Source: Corynebacterium uropygiale
GTDB taxonomy: Bacteria > Actinomycetota > Actinomycetes > Mycobacteriales > Mycobacteriaceae
NCBI RefSeq assembly: GCF_021568315.1
Contig: NZ_JAKGSI010000004.1
Span: forward strand, 327,164 to 391,163
Direction of reading: 5' to 3'
Length of the DNA stretch: 64,000 nt
In this document: positions 8,569-15,802 of the stretch, piece by piece
Layout: the number at the start of each line of letters is the position of its first letter
Numbering within the stretch: the first letter of the stretch is position 1
Position numbers and translations under genes: made by a program
The notes under the pieces: generated by a model
What the model saw: only the letters and a program-made list of their open reading frames with translations
Told to the model about the DNA's origin: nothing
Databases searched by the model: none

Positions 8569-8600
8569 CCCCCTAGCCGCGTCCCCGCGCGGGGGTTAGG
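8564..8600. terminator. Inverted repeat between ABC gene and lipoprotein gene
   Basis: CCTAACCCCC and GGGGGTTAGG form a perfect 10-bp inverted repeat with a 17-base loop, starting at the stop codon of the second ABC gene. There is no T-run, so it may be a weak attenuator or an mRNA end rather than a strong terminator. Confidence 0.4.
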
Positions 8601-8610
8601 ATGAGGCCCC

Positions 8611-9060
8611 ATGAAGACCTTCGCCCGCGGACGGGCCCTCAGGCTTGTGGGCGGCGTGGCCGGCATGGCCGCCGGGCTCCTCGCCCTCAGCGGGTGCAGC
8701 GAAGAGCACGCCGCTGACCCCCAGTGGACCGTCCTCCAACAGATCGAGGGCCCCCGCGGCGAGGACCTCCCCCTGCGCTCCGGCCGGGCCGACGCCGAGA
8801 GCGACGGCCACGGCTTTGGACGTCGGCACATCCAGGAGGACCAGGGCTACGTTCCCTCCGCCGCGGACATGCACACCGTGCTCACCCAGGCCCCCGAATG
8901 CCGGGAGGGGCTCGACCCGGCCGGCGCGGACACGACGTGCGCCGCGGAGATCGGGGGGAAGAGGCTCGTCGTTGTGGCGACGACCCGGATCGCCCCCGAG
9001 AGCGGCGACAACCGGCCCATCGGGATCATCGCCGCCTACTACGAGGGGGCGGGGTCCTAG
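8611..9060 (+). CDS. Small putative lipoprotein
   Basis: This 149-residue product has a lipoprotein signal: RGRALRLVGG, a hydrophobic core, then the lipobox LSGC with Cys at about residue 29. The mature part is about 120 residues, hydrophilic, with two more cysteines (PEC and TTC, about 25 residues apart) that could form a disulfide. It follows the ABC exporter pair by 42 bases on the same strand and may belong to that unit. No family is recognised. It ends by sharing CTAG with the convergent entA-like gene. Confidence 0.65.
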   Translation: MKTFARGRALRLVGGVAGMAAGLLALSGCSEEHAADPQWTVLQQIEGPRGEDLPLRSGRADAESDGHGFGRRHIQEDQGYVPSAADMHTVLTQAPECREGLDPAGADTTCAAEIGGKRLVVVATTRIAPESGDNRPIGIIAAYYEGAGS

Positions 9061-9776
9061 GCGTCGAGGGTCGCGCCCCCGTCCACGCGCAGGTCGTGCA
9101 TGGTGATGTGGCGCGCCGCCGGCGAGGCCAACCACAGGCACGCCGCCGCGATGTCCGCCGGCTCCGCCACCCGACCAAGCGGGATCCCCAGCCGGAAGCG
9201 CTCCGGCGCCCCCGCGATCACCCCGCGCAGCTGCTCCCGCGGCTCGCTGCCCTCCGGCCACATGCCCTGGAGCATCGGGGTGTTCGTCGAGCCCGGGGAG
9301 ACCACGTTGACGCGCACGCCGTGCGGGGCGCACTCGAGGCCCAGCGTCTTCGCCCAGGAGGTGGCCGCCGCCTTCGACGCCCCATAGGCCGCCATCCCGG
9401 CGCGCGGCACCGCCGCCGAGTTGGAGGACACCACCACGATCGCCCCCTCCCCGCGCGCGACCATCTCCTGCGCCACCCGCGAGCACACCGTCACCACCCC
9501 GCCGAGGTTCACGCCGACGCACCGCTCGAGCGCCGCCGCGTCCGGGTGGAGGGCGCTGTCCTCGGCGAGGGTGCCCGCGACGTGAATGAGCCGGTCCACG
9601 GGGCCGCGCTCCCCCACCGCGCGCGCGAGGGCCTCCGCCACGCACTGCGGGTCCGTGACGTCGACCTCCGGCAGGTCCCAGGCGGTGACGCGCTCTTCCC
9701 CGGCGGCGCGGAGCTGCTCGAGGACCGCGGAGCCGACGCCACCGCGCGCCCCGGTGACCAGGTAGTGGAGGCTCAT
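9057..9776 (-). CDS. entA: 2,3-dihydro-2,3-dihydroxybenzoate dehydrogenase (EntA/DhbA-like)
   Basis: This short-chain dehydrogenase of 239 residues should oxidise 2,3-dihydro-2,3-dihydroxybenzoate to DHB with NAD+. The nucleotide-binding motif TGARGGVGSAV is at the N-terminus, followed by the GTL and N-x-G motifs, Ser of SSNSA and the catalytic YGASK. The ending MHDLRVDGGATLDA closely follows EntA/DhbA. I chose ATG 9776 (MSLHYLVTG), which overlaps the aryl carrier gene stop by four bases; the frame extends 11 codons further upstream but only into that gene. The two genes form an operon under the iron box at 10031. Confidence 0.9.
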   Translation of the reverse strand: MSLHYLVTGARGGVGSAVLEQLRAAGEERVTAWDLPEVDVTDPQCVAEALARAVGERGPVDRLIHVAGTLAEDSALHPDAAALERCVGVNLGGVVTVCSRVAQEMVARGEGAIVVVSSNSAAVPRAGMAAYGASKAAATSWAKTLGLECAPHGVRVNVVSPGSTNTPMLQGMWPEGSEPREQLRGVIAGAPERFRLGIPLGRVAEPADIAAACLWLASPAARHITMHDLRVDGGATLDA

Positions 9777-10000
9777 CGGGCGGCCTCCTCGTCGAGCAGG
9801 TCCTCCCACGCGGAGAGGGAGGTGTCCTCGATGAGGTCGGCGTAGTCGAGGTCGACGCCGTGACCGCGGAGGAAGCGGAGCACCTCGCTGAGGCGGACGG
9901 AGTCGAGGCCCTGGTCCATGAGTTCCTCGTCGGGGTCAATCTCCTCGGGGGAGATCTCGAGCAGTTCTGCCACGCGCGCGCGGAGAGCCGTCATGAGCAT
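9773..10000 (-). CDS. Freestanding aryl carrier protein
   Basis: This 75-residue acidic carrier protein has the phosphopantetheine site GLDSVR (Ser at about 34), as in ArCP domains. In EntB and DhbB this domain is fused to the C-terminus of isochorismatase. Here it stands alone, and the isochorismatase gene lies 17 kb away without a carrier domain. It should receive DHB from the EntE-like ligase and hand it to the first condensation domain of the NRPS. AGGTGA sits about 9 bases upstream of ATG 10000. It needs a phosphopantetheinyl transferase, which is not in the window. Confidence 0.88.
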   Translation of the reverse strand: MLMTALRARVAELLEISPEEIDPDEELMDQGLDSVRLSEVLRFLRGHGVDLDYADLIEDTSLSAWEDLLDEEAAR

Positions 10001-10030
10001 AGTGGATAGTCACCTTTCGTCTCTATGTAC

Positions 10031-10049
10031 AATAGGTCAGCCTACCCTA
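10031..10049. promoter_or_regulatory. DtxR-type iron box between ArCP/entA and entE
   Basis: The 19-mer AATAGGTCAGCCTACCCTA closely matches the DtxR consensus TTAGGTTAGCCTAACCTAA. It lies in the 69-base divergent region and could repress both directions when iron is plentiful. Confidence 0.75.
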
Positions 10050-10069
10050 CGCTATGAAGGAGTATCTTT

Positions 10070-11698
10070 ATGACCTCCACTCTCGCGAATGGCATGCCGC
10101 TCTCCTGGGCGCAGCGCTACCGCGACCTCGGACTCTGGACCGACGAGACCCACTGGGAGATGTTCTGCGCCGCGGTCGAGCGCCACTCCCGCCACTCCCG
10201 CCACTCCCGCCACTCCGGCCCCGCCTCCCCCGCCGCCCTCGACCGCTCCCGCAGCGTGAGCTGGGAGGAGCTGCGCCGGGGCGCGGAGCTCGCGAGCGCC
10301 CGCCTCGCCCGCGAGGCCGGGGTCCGCGCCGGGGACAACGTCATCGTGCAGATGCCCAATTGCGTCGCCTACCTCGAGGTGATCGCCGGGATCTGGCGCC
10401 TTGGCGCGCGGCCCGTCTTCGCCCTCCCCGCGCACGGGAGCACGGAGCTTCGCCACTTCGCAGAGCACGCCCCCGCCCGGGTGCTCGTCGGCCCGACGCG
10501 GCCGGGGCGCCGCGGCCAGCGCACCTACGACGCCCTCCGCGAGCAGATGCCGGAGCTGCAGATACTGGGTGTCGACCACAAGGCGTCGGACCCCTGGGAG
10601 GCGGAGGCCGCGGCCGGGGAGCTGCCGGAGGTGGGCGCCGCCCAGGCGACGGACCTCGCGTTCCTGCAGCTCAGCGGCGGCACGACGGGTGTTCCGAAGC
10701 TCATCCCCCGCACCCACGCGGACTACCTGTACTCGGTGCGGCAGAGCCTCACGGTGTGCGATCTTGAGCGCTCGAGCGTCTTGCTCGTCACGCTGCCGGC
10801 CTCGCACAACTTCACGATGAGCTCCCCGGGCATCCTCGGCGCGGTGCTCGTGGGCGCGCGCATCGTCTTCGCCCCGGACACGAGCCCCTTCACCATCCTC
10901 CCGCTCATCGAGGCCCACCGCGTCACCCACGCCGCGATGGTGCCGCCCGTGCTGCTCAGCCTGCTCAACGCCCCGGAGGTCGCCGAGCACGACATCTCCT
11001 CCCTGCGCACCCTATGGGTCGGCGGCGCCAAGCTCAGCGCCACCGCCGCCCGCCGCGTCACGCCGGAGCTCGGCTGCGCGCTGCAGCAGGTCTTCGGCAT
11101 GGCGGAGGGCCTGGTCAACTACACGCGGCTCGATGACCCCGAGGAGATCATCACCACCACCCAGGGGCGGCCCATGTCTCCCTACGATGAGGTGCGCATT
11201 GTCGACGACGAGGACCAGGACGTCGCCCCCGGCCAGCCCGGGCATCTCCTCACCCGCGGGCCCTACACGATCCGCGGCTACCACCGCGTCCCCGAGATCA
11301 ACGCCCGCTCCTTCACGGCGGACGGCTTCTACCGGACGGGGGACATCGTCGAGCAGCTGCCCAGCGGGCACCTGCGCGTGGTGGGTCGGGCGAAGGATCA
11401 CATCAATCGCGGCGGGGAGAAGATCGCGCCGGAGCCCGTCGAGAATGTGCTGCTGCAGCACCCGGCGGTGCACGACGCGTCGGTCGTCGGGGTGGCGGAC
11501 GAAGTGCTGGGCGAAAAGACCTGCGCCTATGTCATCCCGCGCCCCGGGCGCGCGGAGGAGCTCCAGAACACGACGGCGCTGCGGGCGTTCTGCCGGGAGC
11601 GCGGGCTCGCGAGCTTCGCGGTGCCGGACATCATCCGGGTGGTGGAGGAGTTCCCGCTCACCGGCGTGGGCAAGGTGAGCAAGAAGGACCAGCGCTAG
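10070..11698 (+). CDS. entE: 2,3-dihydroxybenzoate-AMP ligase (EntE/DhbE-like)
   Basis: The 542-residue adenylating enzyme should activate DHB and load it on the aryl carrier protein. The P-loop LSGGTTGVPKLIPRTH is at about residue 201, the aryl-binding region follows (PASHNFTMSSPG), then YRTGDIV, the RAKDHINRGGEKI hinge and the catalytic Lys of GVGKVSKKD near the C-terminus. These match EntE, DhbE and BasE rather than amino-acid-activating domains. GAAGGAG lies 7-13 bases upstream of ATG 10070. An oddity is four tandem copies of CGCCACTCC near the N-terminus (Arg-His-Ser repeats, residues 38-49). The stop shares CTAG with convergent fepC. Confidence 0.92.
   Translation: MTSTLANGMPLSWAQRYRDLGLWTDETHWEMFCAAVERHSRHSRHSRHSGPASPAALDRSRSVSWEELRRGAELASARLAREAGVRAGDNVIVQMPNCVAYLEVIAGIWRLGARPVFALPAHGSTELRHFAEHAPARVLVGPTRPGRRGQRTYDALREQMPELQILGVDHKASDPWEAEAAAGELPEVGAAQATDLAFLQLSGGTTGVPKLIPRTHADYLYSVRQSLTVCDLERSSVLLVTLPASHNFTMSSPGILGAVLVGARIVFAPDTSPFTILPLIEAHRVTHAAMVPPVLLSLLNAPEVAEHDISSLRTLWVGGAKLSATAARRVTPELGCALQQVFGMAEGLVNYTRLDDPEEIITTTQGRPMSPYDEVRIVDDEDQDVAPGQPGHLLTRGPYTIRGYHRVPEINARSFTADGFYRTGDIVEQLPSGHLRVVGRAKDHINRGGEKIAPEPVENVLLQHPAVHDASVVGVADEVLGEKTCAYVIPRPGRAEELQNTTALRAFCRERGLASFAVPDIIRVVEEFPLTGVGKVSKKDQR
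10181..10216. repeat. Tandem 9-bp repeat in the entE-like gene
   Basis: The unit CGCCACTCC occurs four times in a row without a mismatch and in frame, encoding repeated Arg-His-Ser. It lies in a surface-loop region between the N-terminal segment and the first core motif. Length change by whole units would keep the frame. Confidence 0.85.
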
Positions 11699-12495
11699 GC
11701 CTGCCCGTCGAGGGGGATGACCATCGGGCGGCCGGTGACGGGGTCGGGCTGGATGACGCACTCGATGTCGTAGACCTCGCGGATGAGCTCCGCGGTGACG
11801 ATCTCCGCGGGGTCCCCGGCCGCGAGCACCCGGCCCGCCTTCATGACGATGAGGTGGCTCGCGTAGCGGAAGGCCAGGTTGAGGTCGTGCAGCACGGCGA
11901 CCAGCGTGTACTCCCCGCTCGCGTGGAGGCGGCGGCAAAGGTTGAGGACGTCGAGCTGGTGGCTGATGTCGAGGAAGGTGGTGGGCTCGTCGAGGAGCAG
12001 CAGCGGCGTCTCCTGCGCGAGCACGAGAGAGATCCACACCCGCTGGCGCTGCCCGCCCGAGAGGTCCTCCACCTTGCGGGAGGCGAGCTCCGTGATGCGG
12101 GTGGCGGCGAGCGCCCGGTCGATGGCCTCGTCGTCCTCGGCGGACCACTGGCGCAGCATCCGCTGGTGCGGGAAGCGCCCGCGGGAGACGAGGTCGCGCA
12201 CGGTGATCCCCTCCGGGCTCATGGAGCTCTGCGGGAGGAGGCCGAGCCGCCGGGCGACCTCCTTGCTCGGCTGCTCGAAGATGTCCTTCCCATCGAGGAT
12301 GATCTGCCCGCCCTCCGGCCGCAGCAGGCGCGCGAGCGCGCGGAGCAGCGTCGACTTCCCGCACGCGTTGGGGCCGATGATCACCGTGAGGGAACGATCC
12401 GGGATGGCGACGTCGAGACCCTCCGAGACCCGGTGGCCCTCGTAGCCGAGGGTGGCGTCGACGGCCTCGAGCGGCGTGTCCTGGAATGTGCTCAT
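11695..12495 (-). CDS. fepC: Ferrisiderophore ABC transporter ATPase (FepC-like)
   Basis: The 266-residue ATPase carries Walker A GPNACGKST, the signature LSGGQRQRVW, Walker B LLLLDEPTTFLD and the H-loop LHDLN, the set typical of iron-siderophore and heme importers. I chose ATG 12495 (MSTFQDTP); the longer frame has no family match. It is the last gene of a fepB-fepD-fepG-fepC unit, 10 bases after fepG. It should power uptake of the ferric catecholate through the two permeases. Its stop overlaps the entE stop in a shared CTAG. Confidence 0.9.
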   Translation of the reverse strand: MSTFQDTPLEAVDATLGYEGHRVSEGLDVAIPDRSLTVIIGPNACGKSTLLRALARLLRPEGGQIILDGKDIFEQPSKEVARRLGLLPQSSMSPEGITVRDLVSRGRFPHQRMLRQWSAEDDEAIDRALAATRITELASRKVEDLSGGQRQRVWISLVLAQETPLLLLDEPTTFLDISHQLDVLNLCRRLHASGEYTLVAVLHDLNLAFRYASHLIVMKAGRVLAAGDPAEIVTAELIREVYDIECVIQPDPVTGRPMVIPLDGQA

Positions 12496-12505
12496 ACGTG
12501 TCCTC

Positions 12506-13558
12506 CTAGACCGATCGTTGCCGCGCGATGAGGGCCAGCACATAGAGGCCACCCACCACGCCCGTAATGACGCCGACGGGAATCCCAATCTTCACCGGCA
12601 GAGCCTGCGCCACAAAGTCCGCGACGACGAGCAGCGCGGCGCCCATCACCCCGGAACACAGCACCTGCACCCGGGCGCCCGCGGTGAGGCGCCGCACGAT
12701 CTGCGGCGCGGCCAGCGCGATGAAGGAAATCGGCCCCGCCACCGCCACCGAGAACGCCGTGAGCAGCACGCCCAGGAACATGACGAGGCGGCGGATGTTC
12801 TCCACCCGGACGCCCAGCTGGAGGGCCTGGTCATCGCCCATCTCGATGATGTCGAGCTGCCGGGCCGCCCACACGAGCAGCGGGAGAATGATGAGCCCGC
12901 CGATCGCGGCGGGGACAATCGTGTCCCACGTGCAGCCGTTGAGGGAGCCCGACAACCAGATGCGCGCCTTCACCGCGAGGTCGAAGTTCCCCTTCGCGAG
13001 GAGCATCGTGTTGAGGGCCGAGAGCATCGCGGAGACACCGATCCCCACGAGGACCAGCCGGTAGCCGCCGCTCACCCCGCGGTTGAGGGAGAGCGCATAC
13101 ACCACCCCGGCCGTGATGAGGCCCAGCACGACGGCGGCCGCGGCCGTCGCGAAGGCGCCCTTATTGAAGAAGATGATCTGCAGGACTGCGCCCGTCGCGG
13201 CCCCGGTGCTGAACCCGATGATCTCGGGGGAGCCCAGGGCGTTGCGGCTCAGCGATTGGAAGACGCAGCCCGCCGCGCCGAGCACCAGGCCCACCACGAT
13301 CCCCGCCACGATGCGCGGCAGGCGGGCATCCCACACGACGTTGATGTTCCGGGTGCTCGTGCCCGAGCGCAGGAGCGCGTGGGCGACCTCGCTGAGGCTC
13401 AGCGGGATCGTGCCGATCTGCAGCGCCATCGCCGCGCAGCCGATGAGCACGAGGAGGCTCAGGATTCCCGTCGCGAGGGTGCGGGTCTCCACGCGCAGGC
13501 GCAGCCGCCCGCAGCGGACCCGGAGGACGTGGGGGTTCTCAGGAGCTCTGGTGATCAC
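12506..13558 (-). CDS. fepG: Ferrisiderophore permease subunit (FepG-like)
   Basis: This is a FecCD-type permease of 350 residues. The motif ARLPRIVAGIVVGLVLGAAGCVFQ, followed by RNALGSPEIIGFSTGA, is typical of this family, as are about nine helices and the end segment GPISFIALAAPQIVRRL. The GTG start at 13558 overlaps the fepD stop (GTGA), a four-base overlap that implies translational coupling. It should form a heterodimeric channel with the FepD-like protein. Confidence 0.88.
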   Translation of the reverse strand: MITRAPENPHVLRVRCGRLRLRVETRTLATGILSLLVLIGCAAMALQIGTIPLSLSEVAHALLRSGTSTRNINVVWDARLPRIVAGIVVGLVLGAAGCVFQSLSRNALGSPEIIGFSTGAATGAVLQIIFFNKGAFATAAAAVVLGLITAGVVYALSLNRGVSGGYRLVLVGIGVSAMLSALNTMLLAKGNFDLAVKARIWLSGSLNGCTWDTIVPAAIGGLIILPLLVWAARQLDIIEMGDDQALQLGVRVENIRRLVMFLGVLLTAFSVAVAGPISFIALAAPQIVRRLTAGARVQVLCSGVMGAALLVVADFVAQALPVKIGIPVGVITGVVGGLYVLALIARQRSV

Positions 13559-14589
13559 AGTCCCGCCACCTTTCCGCGCCGGATGAGGCCGATGAAGAAG
13601 GGCGCCCCGATGAAGGCCGACATGATGCCCGCCCCGATCTCCGAGGGTGCCACAACCACCCGGCCGGCGATATCCGCCAGGAGCAGGAGGATCGTGGCGA
13701 AGACGCCCGAGAAGGGCAGGAGCCAGCGGTGATCCGGGCCGGCCACCGTGCGCGCCACGTGGGGGGCGGCGAGGCCGACGAAGCTCACCGGGCCCATCGC
13801 CGCCGTCGCGGCCCCCGCGAGGAGGATGATGGTGAGGTTGGTGAGGCCCCACGTGAGCGGAATGTTGACGCCGAGGGCGCGGCCGAGGTCGGCGCCGAGC
13901 GTCGTCGAGTTGAGGGGGCCGGCCAAATAAACGCAGGCCAGGGCCCCGACAACGAGGGCCACCGCGGGGATGGGAAGGTAGCTCCAGTCGCGGCCCTCGA
14001 TGGAGCCCGTGGCCCAGGACCTCATGCTGGAGAAGACCTCCGAGGGGCCGGCGAGGATGGCGAGCGTCGTGAAAGAACCCAGGGTGACCGAGATCCCCGC
14101 GCCCGCGAGCACGAGGCGCACCGAGTTCTGTCCGGCCTCGTGCGCCCGGCCCAGCCGGTGAACGAGGAGCGCCGCCAGCGCCGCCCCCGCGAAAGCGAAC
14201 CACACGTAAACGGCGATGCTCGTGCTCCCCACGATGAACAGGCCCGTCACCACGCCCGCCGCGGCACCCGCGTTAACGCCGAGGGTGCCCGGCTCCGCGA
14301 GGGCGTTGCGCGTGAGCGACTGCATGAGGGCCCCCGCCACCCCGAGGCACGCGCCCCCGCACACCGCGATGAACGCGCGCGGGAGGCGGCTGTTCCAGAT
14401 GACCAGGTGGTCATCGTTGGTGGGGTCGGCGTGAAGAAGCGCCTCCATGACCGTCCCCGGTCCGATGGTGCGCGAGCCGATGAAGAGGCTCAGCGCCGCG
14501 AGAGGCAGGATGAGGAGCACGCACACGGCGAGCAGTGCCCCTCGGTGAGCTCGGTGAGACAGCGTCGGACGAGGTGGAGAAAGGGTCAT
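13555..14589 (-). CDS. fepD: Ferrisiderophore permease subunit (FepD-like)
   Basis: This FecCD permease has 344 residues. It shows SRLPRAFIAVCGGACLGVAGALMQSLTRNALAEPGTLG-VNAG near the N-terminus and GPVSFVGLAAPHVAR near the C-terminus, the coupling region for the ATPase. It follows the binding-protein gene by 17 bases and overlaps fepG by four. The pair FepD/FepG is typical of catecholate importers such as enterobactin systems. Substrate choice is inferred from the surrounding biosynthetic genes. Confidence 0.88.
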   Translation of the reverse strand: MTLSPPRPTLSHRAHRGALLAVCVLLILPLAALSLFIGSRTIGPGTVMEALLHADPTNDDHLVIWNSRLPRAFIAVCGGACLGVAGALMQSLTRNALAEPGTLGVNAGAAAGVVTGLFIVGSTSIAVYVWFAFAGAALAALLVHRLGRAHEAGQNSVRLVLAGAGISVTLGSFTTLAILAGPSEVFSSMRSWATGSIEGRDWSYLPIPAVALVVGALACVYLAGPLNSTTLGADLGRALGVNIPLTWGLTNLTIILLAGAATAAMGPVSFVGLAAPHVARTVAGPDHRWLLPFSGVFATILLLLADIAGRVVVAPSEIGAGIMSAFIGAPFFIGLIRRGKVAGL

Positions 14590-14606
14590 GGAGGCGGGGA
14601 TGGATC

Positions 14607-15620
14607 CTAGGAGGCAGAGGTGGCGGACACGACGGCGTCAACGAAGTCGCGCGCGGAGTAGGGGTCCAGGCGGAAGGAGGTGAGGCCCAGCGGGTAGACG
14701 CGGTGCTCCTTGACGGCCGGGAGGTTGGCCAGCAGCGGGTCCTTCATGAACTCCTCGACCTTCTTCTCATCGGCGGAGAAGAGGAAGACGGTGTCGCCCT
14801 GGATGCCCTTGGTGAGGTTCTCGTAGGAGATGAAGGAGAAGTCCTTGCGGGCCTGCTTGGAGGTGTCCATGCCCTCCGGGGCTTCCTTCACGTCGAAGCC
14901 GAGGTCGCTGAGCAGCTGGGAGTGCGGACCAGTGAGCTTCGCGATGCCCTGCTCCTCGCCGGGGCCGTTGTAGGAGACGATGCTCGCCCCGCCCTCGGCC
15001 GGGTGGATCTTCTTCTTCTGCTCGGCGACGTACTCGTCGAACTCCTTGATGGCCTTCTCGGCGTTCTCCTCGAGGCCCAGCGCGTAGCCGAGCTCCTTCG
15101 CGAGGTCCTGCCAGGACTGCTTGGAGTAGTCGATGGCGATCGTCGGGAACTTCTCGGAGATCTGCTGGTACTGGTCAGAGACGGAGTCCGCGCCCGAGGT
15201 AGAGACGATGACCAGGTCCGGGTCCTGCGCGATGAGCGACTCCAGGTCGAACTCCAGGCCCGGGTAGAGGACCTCGACGCCCTTCTCGTCGGCCACCTTG
15301 GCCCACTGGCTGAAGAAGCCCTTGTCATCGGTGACGTCGGAGGGGTTGGTGGCGGCCGTCGCCGCGAGCGGCGCATCCATGGCGAGGAGGGTGCCGGTGG
15401 CGGAGAGCGCCGTGTTGGCGATCTTCTTCGGCTGGTGGTCGAGGGTGGTTTCCCCCAGTTCGTGCTTGATGGTGCGCGGCCACTGGCCCTGCTGCTCCGT
15501 CGCGGAGTTCTCCCCGGAGGAAGCAGAGGACGAGGAGGTGTCGCCCGAGCAGGCGGCCAGGCTGAACGCCATGACACCGGCGGCCACGGCCGCCACGAAC
15601 TTGGTTGAGAATGAACGCAC
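14607..15620 (-). CDS. fepB: Siderophore-binding lipoprotein (FepB-like)
   Basis: The 337-residue substrate-binding protein has a lipoprotein signal with lipobox LAAC (Cys about residue 24), then a Ser-rich linker. The body is a class III periplasmic-binding fold with ELGETTLDHQPKKIANT and the helical backbone found in FepB, CeuE and FatB. It would sit on the outer face of the membrane and deliver the ferric catecholate to FepD/FepG. It heads the import operon. Its promoter region holds iron-box-like sequence at 15634-15652. Confidence 0.9.
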   Translation of the reverse strand: MRSFSTKFVAAVAAGVMAFSLAACSGDTSSSSASSGENSATEQQGQWPRTIKHELGETTLDHQPKKIANTALSATGTLLAMDAPLAATAATNPSDVTDDKGFFSQWAKVADEKGVEVLYPGLEFDLESLIAQDPDLVIVSTSGADSVSDQYQQISEKFPTIAIDYSKQSWQDLAKELGYALGLEENAEKAIKEFDEYVAEQKKKIHPAEGGASIVSYNGPGEEQGIAKLTGPHSQLLSDLGFDVKEAPEGMDTSKQARKDFSFISYENLTKGIQGDTVFLFSADEKKVEEFMKDPLLANLPAVKEHRVYPLGLTSFRLDPYSARDFVDAVVSATSAS

Positions 15621-15633
15621 GTCGGCTCCTTCG

Positions 15634-15652
15634 ATAGGGTAGCCTTTGCTAC
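15634..15652. promoter_or_regulatory. DtxR-like box on the fepB side
   Basis: ATAGGGTAGCCTTTGCTAC matches the left half of the DtxR consensus well (TAGG-TAGCCT) and the right half poorly, 13 of 19 overall. It lies 14 bases upstream of the fepB start. Two weaker sites, 15672-15679 (TTAGGTTA half) and 15700-15718, lie between it and the NRPS-side box. Confidence 0.55.
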
Positions 15653-15733
15653 CTGAGCTGTAAGGTCTGTCTTAGGTTAAACGAGAGGCGCCTTTATGTC
15701 TAGGTAACCCTCCCCTAGCTCATGGAAATGAGG

Positions 15734-15752
15734 GGAGGTTAGCCTTACATAT
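15734..15752. promoter_or_regulatory. DtxR-like box on the NRPS side
   Basis: The site GGAGGTTAGCCTTACATAT matches 14 of 19 positions of the DtxR consensus, with an intact AGGTTAGCCT core. It lies about 50 bases upstream of the NRPS start and would allow iron repression of the NRPS-entS-fes operon. Confidence 0.6.
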
Positions 15753-15802
15753 ATCACTTTGGTAATACTAGTGTGGCTACTTCTCGACGAAAGGACCTCT
15801 CC

